Assembly: GCA_030840665.1 (NCBI GenBank)
Contig: JAVEEB010000211.1
Coordinates: 1-12,230 of the forward strand
Source: Frankiaceae bacterium
GTDB taxonomy: Bacteria > Actinomycetota > Actinomycetes > JAVEEB01
DNA length: 12,230 nt
Direction: 5' to 3'
Positions 1-6,557 of this stretch are shown piece by piece. Position 1 is the first letter of the stretch. Each line of letters opens with the position of its first letter. The notes under the pieces are model-generated. The model was not told the DNA's origin, made no database searches, and worked only from the letters and a program-made list of their open reading frames with translations. A program made the position numbers and the translations under genes.

Positions 1-11
1 GGCGAGCAGCT

Positions 12-42
12 AGCGCGCGAGGATGGACAGGCCCCGCGCGCT
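12..42 (-). terminator. GC-rich stem-loop downstream of the small secreted-protein gene
   Basis: Positions 12-19 (AGCGCGCG) and 35-42 (CGCGCGCT) form a perfect 8-bp inverted repeat. The loop between them can add two more G-C pairs after one mismatch. It lies about 16 bp beyond the stop codon of the minus-strand gene at 59-574, where a terminator would be expected. No T-tract follows, which is common for actinobacterial terminators but leaves the call uncertain, since alternating GC repeats also arise by chance in DNA of this composition. Confidence 0.4.
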
Positions 43-58
43 CCCGTCGCTCGTACGA

Positions 59-574
59 CTAGACGCGGCTGACGTGGACGTACTTGTAGAGGTACCCGAA
101 CCCGTGGCTCAGGTCGACGCCCTCGGGATCCGCCGTGTTGTCGAACAGGCAGAACTGCAAGAACGCGTCACCCACCATCAACGGCTCCCACGGCTGCGGG
201 TGCGGTGAGTCCGGGAAACCCATCTCGCGGAAGACGGTGAACATCTGGATCTGCCAGTGCCCATCGCAGACGACACCTTCGGGGTGGGAGTCGTACCAGG
301 AGCGGGCCAGCATGCTCGTGCCCTGCATGGCCGCCAAGTCGGTCGGCGAGCCGGTGATGCCGCCGCCCTGCTTGAGCGACACCCAGAGGTGCGTGCCGTC
401 GTTGCCGCCGTAGCAGCGGTACTTGGCGATCAACGTCGCCGAGTCGTTCGTGGCCTTCACGTCGTGCACCCACGCCACTTGCGGGTTGTGATAGTCGGCA
501 TCCGAGGCCTGCGCGGGCACGGCTGTCCACATGAGCGGCAGCGCGGCCAGTACAGCGAGGAACTTTTTACGCAT
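59..574 (-). CDS. Small secreted protein of unknown function
   Basis: This encodes 171 residues. The N-terminus is a clear Sec signal peptide: basic MRKK, a hydrophobic core to about residue 20, and a likely signal peptidase I site after AQA (residue 23). The mature part of about 148 residues has three cysteines (C54, C103, C142), many aromatic residues, and Gly-rich motifs such as CYGGNDGTHLW (54-64). No catalytic motif or known domain was recognised. The ATG start is supported by a strong ribosome binding site, GGAGGG, six bases upstream (581-586 on the minus strand). The gene diverges from the secreted sedolisin, so both neighbours make exported proteins, but nothing ties it to the protease as substrate or inhibitor. 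With three cysteines, at least one is unpaired in a monomer. The gene is convincing; its function is unknown. Confidence 0.85.
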   Translation of the reverse strand: MRKKFLAVLAALPLMWTAVPAQASDADYHNPQVAWVHDVKATNDSATLIAKYRCYGGNDGTHLWVSLKQGGGITGSPTDLAAMQGTSMLARSWYDSHPEGVVCDGHWQIQMFTVFREMGFPDSPHPQPWEPLMVGDAFLQFCLFDNTADPEGVDLSHGFGYLYKYVHVSRV

Positions 575-593
575 CTCGTTCCCTCCATCAACG

Positions 594-608
594 GGCCGAC
601 CGTCGGCC
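594..608. promoter_or_regulatory. 15-bp palindrome in the leader of the small secreted-protein gene
   Basis: GGCCGAC (594-600) and GTCGGCC (602-608) are perfect inverted copies around a single central base. The site lies about 20 bp upstream of the ATG at 574 and just beyond its ribosome binding site. The one-base centre is too small for an RNA hairpin loop at full stem length, so a dimeric repressor operator is the more natural reading. GC-only palindromes are common in this composition, so the call is tentative. Confidence 0.25.
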
Positions 609-850
609 GGCCACCGGAAAGTCTGTCCCTCGGCGGGCCTTGCTTTCCAGTAGGCAACTACCTACCTACGCGGGGATTTTCGGTGCGGCGGAACAGCCCC
701 ACAGGCCGGATTTGCGAATCGCCCGCCCACAGCAACCCTTTTCACGGACACTGGCTACTCCAACTGCAGCTACGGCTCGGGCCTCCGGGTGCCGAGACAT
801 AACTGTCTGCCAAATCACCGACCTGGGCGTGGGCCATGCCGGGATGATCG

Positions 851-857
851 AAAGGGG
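851..857 (+). promoter_or_regulatory. Ribosome binding site that fixes the sedolisin start
   Basis: AAAGGGG lies six bases upstream of the GTG at 864. The longer frame back to an ATG at 789 would place about 25 polar and basic residues ahead of the signal peptide. GTG 864 puts the basic-hydrophobic signal sequence exactly at the N-terminus, so it is preferred. Confidence 0.7.
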
Positions 858-863
858 CGTGAC

Positions 864-2888
864 GTGCGCATCCGCGCCTGTGTTGCCGCCGTCACCGCAC
901 TCGCATCTCTGGGCCTCGCAGCCCCCGCCGCAGCGCACGCCGCAGCACCCGCCTCCCCCACCGAAGACACCGTCACCCTGCGCCTGGCGCCGGCCGACGC
1001 CACCGCGTACAAGAGCCTGCTTCAGACGCACGGCCTGACCCGCGCCGACCGCGCAGCGCAACTCGCCCGCGCGCTCCCCAGCGCCGCCACCCGCCGGGCC
1101 GTCGAGGCCGGCCTCACCTCCCGAGGCCTGCGCATCGTCGGTGAGACGGACTGGACCATCACCGCCGCCGCGGCCGCCCCGATCGCCCAAGGACTCACGG
1201 CCGCCGCCAAGGGCCGCGCCATGACCGGCTCGGACACCCCGCTCGCGACCGGCGCCTTCGCCGGGCTCGTCACGCACATCGTCGACAAGACCGCCAGCCA
1301 CATCCGCAACCACCCGCTCTTCACCCCGGCCGTGGTCGACGGCGCCGGTGTCCGCAGCCTGTACGGCGCCCCCATCGGGCCCGCTACCGCCGCCAGCCAG
1401 CTGACCGTCGCCACCATCCAGCTGTCGGGCTGGGACGAATCGGAGATCTCGTCGTACGCCGGCCTGATCGGCGTGCCGGACCCGCGTCCCACCGGTCAGT
1501 ACCTGTCCGTCTCGGTCCAGGGCGCCGACCCGACCGCGATCGACGCGACCGAGGGCAACGTCGAAGTCGCCCTCGACCAGGAAGCCCTGCTGGCGACGGC
1601 GCCGCACCTGCGCCAGCGCGCGTACTTCGCCACCAACGACGGGACCGGCTTCTTCGCCGCCCTCGAGCAGGTCGCGACGGACGCCACCTCCCAGCCGGAC
1701 CTCGGCATCGCCGCGCTCAGCATTTCCTGGGGCGGCTGCGAGGACCTCAGCCAGCCGGGCGCCCAGGAGTACTACCAGGCCATGGACGCCGCCATCCAGG
1801 ACGTCGTCGCGGCGGGCGTCACGATCTTCGCGGCCTCCGGCGACGGCGGCGCCCTCGACTGCGGCGCCGACCTGCCGGACGCCGTCGACTTCCCCGCGTC
1901 CGACCCGTACGTCATCGGCGTCGGCGGCACCACCGCGGACGCCGCCCTCGGCCAGGAAAAGGCATGGAGCCTCTCCGGCGGCGGCGAGTCGACGCTGTGG
2001 CCGCGGCCGGCGTACCAGACCTCGCTCACCCTGCCCGGCACCCACCGCCTCGTGCCGGACATCGCGGCCGTCGGCGACCCCGACAGCGGCTTTTCCATCT
2101 ACTCGGGCGGGCAGCAGTTCGTCGTCGGCGGCACCAGCCTCGCCTCCCCGATCGCGGCGGCCACCCTCGCGACGAGCCTCGCCTCGCGTGGCTTCACGAG
2201 CGGCGTCGGCTACATCAACCCGAACCTCTACGGCGCCCCCGCGTCGTCCTTCCGTGACATCACCGTCGGCAACAACGGCTTCGCCGCCGGTCCCGGGTAC
2301 GACGAAGTCACCGGCCGGGGTGGGCCGCTGTGGAACCGCCTGCTCACGTCGATCGACGGTTCCCCCGCCCTGACCGCCCCCGTGTACAGCCGCACGCGTC
2401 GCATCCCGTTGAAGGTCGCCGTGCCGGCCGGGATGCTGTTCAGTGGGTGGAAGGCCGCGATCACCACCCGGCCGACCTGCGACACGACCGGCGCCGCCGC
2501 CGCCCCGACCTCGCTCCTCGTCCCCCGCGACGGCAAGCTTGCGGTGTTCGTGGACGGCCTTGCGTACAACGGTTTTTGCTACGCCGCGACCCGCACCGTG
2601 GTCGTCGACTCGGTCGTTCCCGTCGCCACCATCGCCGCCGTGAAGGTGGGCGGCACCCTGCGCATCGCGTGGCGCGGCACCGACAAGGCGCCCAGCAGCG
2701 GCGTCGCGTCGTACACGGTCTCTATCAAGCGTTCCGGTACGACGGCGGCGATCTACTCGGCGACCGGTACCGCGCTGCTCGGCAAGAGCGTTACGGGGGT
2801 TCGCGGCAAGACGTACACGGTGACCGTGACGGCGAAGGACAAGGCCGGCAACCCCTCGGTCGCGGCGAAGCGCTCGATCGTCTTCTAG
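864..2888 (+). CDS. Secreted sedolisin-type serine-carboxyl protease (peptidase S53, kumamolisin-like)
   Basis: This encodes 674 residues from GTG 864. Parts in order: a signal peptide with a likely cut after AHA (residue 26); a pro-kumamolisin activation domain (about 34-145); an S53 catalytic domain (about 150-495); and a C-terminal region of about 175 residues whose last 90 or so look like a fibronectin III-type beta sandwich. The catalytic residues are visible: E234 and D238 in EVALD, oxyanion Asp D327 in SGDGG, and nucleophile S425 in GGTSLASP. The calcium site at the end of the domain is also intact: D465-I466, then G476, G478 and D480 in GPGYD. The family cleaves proteins outside the cell at acid pH after removing its own propeptide. 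Two cysteines in the C-terminal region (TCDTT and FCYAA) could form a disulphide. The enzyme appears complete and active. The acid optimum and nutritional role are family knowledge, not visible here. Confidence 0.95.
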   Translation: MRIRACVAAVTALASLGLAAPAAAHAAAPASPTEDTVTLRLAPADATAYKSLLQTHGLTRADRAAQLARALPSAATRRAVEAGLTSRGLRIVGETDWTITAAAAAPIAQGLTAAAKGRAMTGSDTPLATGAFAGLVTHIVDKTASHIRNHPLFTPAVVDGAGVRSLYGAPIGPATAASQLTVATIQLSGWDESEISSYAGLIGVPDPRPTGQYLSVSVQGADPTAIDATEGNVEVALDQEALLATAPHLRQRAYFATNDGTGFFAALEQVATDATSQPDLGIAALSISWGGCEDLSQPGAQEYYQAMDAAIQDVVAAGVTIFAASGDGGALDCGADLPDAVDFPASDPYVIGVGGTTADAALGQEKAWSLSGGGESTLWPRPAYQTSLTLPGTHRLVPDIAAVGDPDSGFSIYSGGQQFVVGGTSLASPIAAATLATSLASRGFTSGVGYINPNLYGAPASSFRDITVGNNGFAAGPGYDEVTGRGGPLWNRLLTSIDGSPALTAPVYSRTRRIPLKVAVPAGMLFSGWKAAITTRPTCDTTGAAAAPTSLLVPRDGKLAVFVDGLAYNGFCYAATRTVVVDSVVPVATIAAVKVGGTLRIAWRGTDKAPSSGVASYTVSIKRSGTTAAIYSATGTALLGKSVTGVRGKTYTVTVTAKDKAGNPSVAAKRSIVF

Positions 2889-2915
2889 GGCCTGGTCACT
2901 TCTAGGGCCTGGTCA
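2882..2915. repeat. Perfect 17-bp tandem duplication at a convergent gene junction
   Basis: CTTCTAGGGCCTGGTCA occurs twice head to tail, at 2882-2898 and 2899-2915, with no mismatch and no gap. The first copy carries the TAG stop of the sedolisin gene (2886-2888). The second carries the reverse-complement TGA stop of the small membrane protein (2913-2915). The whole 24-bp space between the convergent genes comes from this unit. It has no terminator hairpin. Confidence 0.95.
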
Positions 2916-3194
2916 GAGAAAGACGGCCAGCGCGTAACCGAGACCGGCAACGGCGGCGGCCAGCGGCAGCGCACCCAGCATCGGCCCGCGGCGGCGCGCA
3001 CGCAGACCCACCACGGCCAGCGGCAACGCGGCGAGCACACCCGCGAAGACGAGCAGCACCGCACCGCGCCCATCCACCGCCGGCGCGTTCCCGTCGAGGT
3101 GCGAGAGCAGCACGACGACGGTCAGCAACACGAACGCGGCGCCTTCACACGCGACGCCCGCCCCGAGCAGCAACGCCAACCGCAGGTTCGTCAC
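2913..3194 (-). CDS. Small integral membrane protein, translationally coupled to hflX
   Basis: This encodes 93 residues, nearly all hydrophobic, with three probable membrane helices (about 5-31, 43-65 and 71-92). A basic stretch RARRR (65-69) between helices two and three is likely cytoplasmic by the positive-inside rule. One cysteine (C16) lies in the first helix. The GTG start overlaps the hflX TGA stop in the sequence GTGA (3194-3191), the usual arrangement for translational coupling, so it is probably made from the hflX mRNA. No family was recognised and no function can be assigned. It converges with the sedolisin gene only 24 bp away. Confidence 0.8.
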   Translation of the reverse strand: MTNLRLALLLGAGVACEGAAFVLLTVVVLLSHLDGNAPAVDGRGAVLLVFAGVLAALPLAVVGLRARRRGPMLGALPLAAAVAGLGYALAVFL

Positions 3195-4696
3195 GCGGGG
3201 ACGACGTACTCCGCGAGCTGGGCCGCAACATCCTTGTGCACAACGACTTCCAGCAGCGTCCCGTCCGCGGTGTGCTCGGTGGACCGCACCTCGCCGAGCT
3301 CGTGGATCTTGCTGACGAGGTCGCCGCGGTCGTACGGCAGCAGCACCCGCAGCGCCACCTGCGGCCGCGGGATGCGGTCCGCGATGACGGCGAGCAACTC
3401 GTCCATGCCGGCGCCGGTCTTCGCGGACACGGCGATCGCGTTCTCGCTGCGGACGAGTCTTGCGACGACCTCCGGGTTGGCGAGGTCGGCCTTGTTGACC
3501 ACGACGATCTCGGTGATCCGCTCGCTGCCGATCTCGGCGAACACGGCCCGCACGGCGGACAGCTGCGCCTCCGGGTGCGCGTCGGATCCGTCGACGATGT
3601 GCAGCACCAGGTCGGACTCGCCGACCTCTTCGAGCGTCGAGCGGAACGCCTCGACGAGCTGGTGCGGCAGGTGTCGCACGAAGCCCACGGTGTCGGTCAG
3701 CGTGTACAAGCGACCGTCCGCGGTCTCCGCGCGGCGCACCGTGGGGTCGAGGGTCGCGAACAGCGCGTTCTCGACGAGGACACCGGCGCCGGTCAGCTTG
3801 TTGAGGATGCTCGACTTGCCGGCGTTCGTGTAACCGGCGATGGCGACGGACGGGATCGAGTGGCGCGTGCGCTCCTGGCGTTTCACCTCGCGTGCGGTCG
3901 ACATGGCCGCAATTTCGTTGGCCAGCTTGGACTTTCGGGCCCTGATCCGCCGGCGGTCGGTCTCGATCTTCGTCTCGCCGGGACCACGGGTGCCGATGCC
4001 GCCGCCGCTGCCGCCGGCGCCACCGCCCTGCCGGGACAGCGATTCACCCCAGCCTCGCAGGCGCGGCAGCATGTACGTCATCTGCGCGAGCTCGACCTGC
4101 GCCTTACCCTCGCGGCTCTTGGCGTGCTGCGCGAAGATGTCGAGGATCAGCCAGGTGCGGTCGATGACCTTCACCTTCACGACTTCTTCGAGCTGGCGCA
4201 GCTGACCCGGCGAGAGCTCCCCGTCGACGACCACCGTGTCGGCGCCCGTCTCGAGGACGATGTCGCGCAGCTCCTTGGCCTTGCCCGAGCCGATGTACGT
4301 CGCCTTGTCCGGCCGGTCCCGCCGCTGCATGATGCCGTCCAGCACCTCGGACCCGGCGGTCTCGGCGAGCGCCGCGAGCTCCTTCAGGGAGTTCTCCGCG
4401 TCGGCGAGGGTGCCGTTCGTCCAAACGCCGACGAGCACGACCCGCTCGAGGCGCAGGGCGCGGTATTCGACCTCGGTGATGTCCTCGAGGTCGGTGCGCA
4501 GCCCCGCGACGCGGCGGAGCGCGGCGCGATCTTCGAGTTCCTGGCTGACGCGATCATCGGACTCGGCGTCGGCGGTCGTCCACCGGGCGTCCAGCGCGCC
4601 GTCCTCGTGGAAGAGGGTGTCGTCGAACGGGGTCTCGTCGAACGGGGTCTCGCCGAAGGCGTCGGCGGGCGTCGGTTGCGGGGTCATAGATGTCAT
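3191..4696 (-). CDS. hflX: GTPase HflX, ribosome-associated
   Basis: This encodes 501 residues. HflX binds the large ribosomal subunit and in studied bacteria splits stalled ribosomes under heat or antibiotic stress. Visible parts: a poorly conserved acidic extension (1-60), the HflX N-terminal domain (about 85-215) with VVVDGELSPGQ and the Gly-rich GGGAGGSGGGIGTRGPGETK linker, then a complete G domain. G1 is GYTNAGKS (288-295), G3 DTVGF (335-339), G4 NKAD (401-404) and G5 SAK (424-426). Switch residues in FATLDPTVR (313-321) also fit the family. The N-terminal extension contains a repeated DETPF unit from a 15-bp DNA repeat. The start is either ATG 4696 or ATG 4687; neither has a well-spaced ribosome binding site. 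The gene follows dapF by 67 bp and overlaps the next gene by 4 bp. Confidence 0.97.
   Translation of the reverse strand: MTSMTPQPTPADAFGETPFDETPFDDTLFHEDGALDARWTTADAESDDRVSQELEDRAALRRVAGLRTDLEDITEVEYRALRLERVVLVGVWTNGTLADAENSLKELAALAETAGSEVLDGIMQRRDRPDKATYIGSGKAKELRDIVLETGADTVVVDGELSPGQLRQLEEVVKVKVIDRTWLILDIFAQHAKSREGKAQVELAQMTYMLPRLRGWGESLSRQGGGAGGSGGGIGTRGPGETKIETDRRRIRARKSKLANEIAAMSTAREVKRQERTRHSIPSVAIAGYTNAGKSSILNKLTGAGVLVENALFATLDPTVRRAETADGRLYTLTDTVGFVRHLPHQLVEAFRSTLEEVGESDLVLHIVDGSDAHPEAQLSAVRAVFAEIGSERITEIVVVNKADLANPEVVARLVRSENAIAVSAKTGAGMDELLAVIADRIPRPQVALRVLLPYDRGDLVSKIHELGEVRSTEHTADGTLLEVVVHKDVAAQLAEYVVPA
4620..4649. repeat. 15-bp tandem repeat inside the hflX N-terminal extension
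   Basis: TCGTCGAACGGGGTC is present twice in perfect tandem (4620-4634 and 4635-4649), and a degenerate third unit begins at 4650. The length is a multiple of three, so the frame is kept, giving the protein series ETPF-DETPF-DDTLF (about residues 16-29). It falls in a variable acidic extension rather than in the conserved domains. Confidence 0.9.
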
Positions 4697-4698
4697 CG

Positions 4699-4749
4699 TC
4701 TCTGTAACGCGGGTGGGCGTGCGGACAGTCCCGGGACGTCAGACAGAGA
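4699..4749 (-). promoter_or_regulatory. Inverted repeats in the dapF-hflX spacer, next to the hflX start
   Basis: In the 67-bp spacer, TCTCTGT (4699-4705) and ACAGAGA (4743-4749) are perfect inverted copies. They enclose a 10-bp palindrome, GTCCCGGGAC (4728-4737). In the minus-strand mRNA the copy nearest the start reads ACAGAGA, ends two bases before the hflX ATG at 4696, and holds the only Shine-Dalgarno-like bases there. Pairing would mask the start region and could limit translation of hflX. The stem is only 7 bp around a long loop, so this is a suggestion. Confidence 0.3.
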
Positions 4750-4763
4750 GCATGCGCGCAACG

Positions 4764-5675
4764 TTAACCCGCCGGCCGGGCGCCGTCGCCCGCTTTTTGA
4801 ACGGCAGCGGTTTGGGGGGCCGCGAGCTCCGCCGCCAGGCGCTCGGCCAGCCATTCGTCGTCGATCGTGCCGCTCGCGACGATCTCGGCCGGCCCGGACA
4901 GGATGAGCGACCCGTCCGCCTGCTCCGCCACGCGGACGCGACCACCGGGGACGTCCACGTCGTACACGAAAGGTCGTGGCGGTGACCACCAGCGCGCAGC
5001 CGCGACGGCAGCGGCGCACGTACCCGTGCCGCAGGACTGCGTCTCCCCCGCCCCGCGTTCGCGGACGCGCATCGCGATGCGGCCCCGGCCGCGCCCGACG
5101 ACGAACTCGTAGTTGACCCCGTTCGGGAAGGCGCCCGGCGGGTCGACGGTCGGCATGTCCAGCAGGTTGCCCGCGTCCTGGAGGTCGCTCACGGGGACGA
5201 CGACGTGCGGGTTGCCCATCGAAACGCTTGTGCCGCTCCAGGAACGACCGTTCGCACGCACGGTCACCTGGCCGAGGTCCAGCAGTTCGGGGACGCCCAT
5301 GTTGACCGAGATGTCGCCCTCTTCGGGCACGCAGATCGTCTTCACGCCGGCCCGCGTCGCGACCGCGAATTCGCCGGTCTTTGCCAGGCCCTCCTGGACG
5401 AGGTAGCGCGCGAAGACGCGAATGCCGTTGCCGCACATCTCGGCGATGCTGCCGTCGCCGTTGCGGTAGTCCATGAACCATTCGGCAACGTCGGCCTGCC
5501 CGGCGACCTCAGGGACAGAACGAGTCGGTACGACGTGCAGGACGCCGTCCCCGCCGATGCCACCGCGGCGGTCGCACAGGACCCGCACCAACGCCGGCGA
5601 GACGTCGAGCAGCCCGTCGTGGTCCGGGAGGATCACGAAATCGTTGCGGGTGCCATGACCCTTGAGGAACTGCAC
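4764..5675 (-). CDS. dapF: Diaminopimelate epimerase
   Basis: This encodes 303 residues from GTG 5675, with an AGGA ribosome binding site about seven bases upstream. DapF interconverts LL- and meso-diaminopimelate, the last step before lysine and the source of the cross-linking residue in many actinobacterial cell walls. It is a cofactor-independent cytoplasmic racemase that uses two cysteines. Both are present: C81 in EMCGNGIR (79-86) and C215 in ETQSCGTGTCA (211-221). Other family motifs are KGHGTRNDF at the N-terminus, GGIGGDG (38-44) and MGNPH (153-157). The last 20 or so residues are an Ala- and Gly-rich tail beyond the usual end of the family. The gene is 37 bp downstream of the membrane-protein gene and 67 bp upstream of hflX on the same strand, so co-transcription is likely. 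Confidence 0.97.
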   Translation of the reverse strand: MQFLKGHGTRNDFVILPDHDGLLDVSPALVRVLCDRRGGIGGDGVLHVVPTRSVPEVAGQADVAEWFMDYRNGDGSIAEMCGNGIRVFARYLVQEGLAKTGEFAVATRAGVKTICVPEEGDISVNMGVPELLDLGQVTVRANGRSWSGTSVSMGNPHVVVPVSDLQDAGNLLDMPTVDPPGAFPNGVNYEFVVGRGRGRIAMRVRERGAGETQSCGTGTCAAAVAAARWWSPPRPFVYDVDVPGGRVRVAEQADGSLILSGPAEIVASGTIDDEWLAERLAAELAAPQTAAVQKAGDGARPAG

Positions 5676-5712
5676 GCGCCGATCCTATGTCGCCGACGCC
5701 AGCTTGCGGCTG

Positions 5713-6468
5713 CTACGGCGCGGTCCGCACAGGTGCAGCCCTTGCGATTGACCCCCAGGTGAAGGTCACGTTGCAACCGCCGCGACCATCCGCCGCGATG
5801 GCGGCATCGATCGACTGATCGCCCGTCAAGCTGCCCGAAGCGGAGCACGTGTGTGATCGCTCTGCGCATGCCGTAGTGATGCCAAGGAAACCGAAGTGAT
5901 CGAACATCGTCACGATGGCGGCGGTGGCGCGCGGCAGAGCCAGTGGGGTTGACCAACAAGCGATCGCTGTCGCGGAGGTCCCGGCGGTCGCGACGCACGG
6001 CAGCGACCTGAACGAATCCGCGTCGGGGAAGCCGTGAGGGTCGGACAGCGCGCTGATCGCCAAGTCAACGGGGTCGGACGTGACCGTAGCCGAATATGTG
6101 GTGATCATCGCCGGCCCCGGCGAGGATTCGTCCACCCCATCGTCCTGAGCAATTCCGACGCCGGCCAACCCACCGACGGCCATCAGTGTGACAACGCTCA
6201 AGGGCCCGACCCGTGCCCAAACGGGTCGGCGGGCGCGCCTGCGAGTCGCGACATGCAACAGGAGGCAGGCGGTGATGACCCACGCCGCCAACTCGACGCG
6301 CAGCCAGGGGATGCCCCCGTGCCGCGGCGACAGGACGAGTGCGCCGAGTGCTCCCGCGAGGGCGACGGCGTATGCGGTCCAGCCCACGCGGCCTGGAATC
6401 GGCTTGCCCAGCCACGACGTGGCGGGCGGAACTGTCGTGGCGACTTCAGCGACTTCAGGATCCACCAC
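5713..6468 (-). CDS. Membrane protein with three N-terminal helices and a Cys-rich outer domain, unknown function
   Basis: This encodes 251 residues from GTG 6468 (GTG 6465 is equally possible). Three probable membrane helices lie at about 28-46, 57-73 and 88-106. A basic stretch RRRARRPVWAR (76-86) between helices two and three places that loop inside. The remaining 145 residues would then be outside the membrane. That domain has five cysteines (C158, C171, C201, C208, C232) and many Ala, Ser and Thr residues, which suits a disulphide-bonded secreted fold. No domain was recognised. The gene sits between the diguanylate cyclase (90 bp upstream) and dapF (37 bp downstream) on the same strand. 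The reading frame is open with typical codon use, but the start and function are uncertain. Confidence 0.7.
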   Translation of the reverse strand: MVDPEVAEVATTVPPATSWLGKPIPGRVGWTAYAVALAGALGALVLSPRHGGIPWLRVELAAWVITACLLLHVATRRRARRPVWARVGPLSVVTLMAVGGLAGVGIAQDDGVDESSPGPAMITTYSATVTSDPVDLAISALSDPHGFPDADSFRSLPCVATAGTSATAIACWSTPLALPRATAAIVTMFDHFGFLGITTACAERSHTCSASGSLTGDQSIDAAIAADGRGGCNVTFTWGSIARAAPVRTAP

Positions 6469-6557
6469 GCTTGATCATCGGGCGTTCGGCGCACTCTATT
6501 GAGTTATCCGCTCCCTTTGATTCACTGATCCGCGACGCGTCATGGCGTGACGGGTGG
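6469..6557. other. Short spacer between the cyclase and membrane-protein genes
   Basis: This 89-bp gap has relatively AT-rich patches (about 6500-6530), so it could hold a promoter for the membrane protein-dapF-hflX group. An inverted repeat CGTCA/TGACG (6538-6542 and 6548-6552) just after the cyclase stop is only 5 bp long and too weak to call a terminator. No clear promoter boxes were identified. Confidence 0.4.

Larger units (their letters stand above)
575..863. other. Divergent intergenic region between two secreted-protein genes
   Basis: This 289-bp gap separates two divergent genes and should hold promoters for both. It is less GC-rich than the flanking genes in places, for example around 675-685 and 735-742. 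Visible features are a 15-bp palindrome at 594-608, a short inverted repeat GTAGG/CCTAC (650-654 and 661-665) next to repeated CTAC units, and the sedolisin ribosome binding site at 851-857. I found no convincing -35/-10 pair and no recognisable riboswitch. Reading frames that cross it appear to be non-coding. Confidence 0.6.

Noticed and set aside
1..58. Possible tail of another gene at the left edge, for example a minus-strand frame ending at a TAG at 11-13.
   Set aside because: Such a frame would have to start inside the secreted-protein gene in another frame, and the segment is better explained as spacer with a terminator-like stem-loop.
600..725. Minus-strand resemblance to a cyclic-di-GMP-I (GEMM) riboswitch upstream of the small secreted gene: CGCAAA, TCCGGCCT and GTAGGTAGGTAG occur in the expected order.
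   Set aside because: The 5' half of the motif (the AGGGCAAACC region and its GNRA-capped stem) is missing, and the CGGGG after GGTAGGTAG is absent. A covariance-model search (Rfam GEMM) would settle it; I expect no hit.
789..863. A longer sedolisin start at ATG 789.
   Set aside because: It would put about 25 polar and basic residues before a textbook signal peptide, whereas GTG 864 has a well-spaced AAAGGGG ribosome binding site.
666..2045. A 459-residue minus-strand open frame opposite the sedolisin.
   Set aside because: Its Gly/Arg/Asp-rich composition is typical of antisense frames in GC-rich genes, and the plus-strand protease has all catalytic residues.
3236..4906. A 556-residue plus-strand open frame opposite hflX and the end of dapF.
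   Set aside because: It is the antisense shadow of two well-supported genes; its composition is Asp-, Arg- and Val-rich with no domain.
4693..5481. A 262-residue open frame overlapping dapF on the same strand.
   Set aside because: It is very rich in Arg, Gly and Pro, as expected for a shifted frame of GC-rich coding DNA, and dapF has both catalytic cysteines in the other frame.
6538..6552. Inverted repeat CGTCA/TGACG after the cyclase stop as a terminator.
   Set aside because: A 5-bp stem with no T-tract is too weak to separate from chance.
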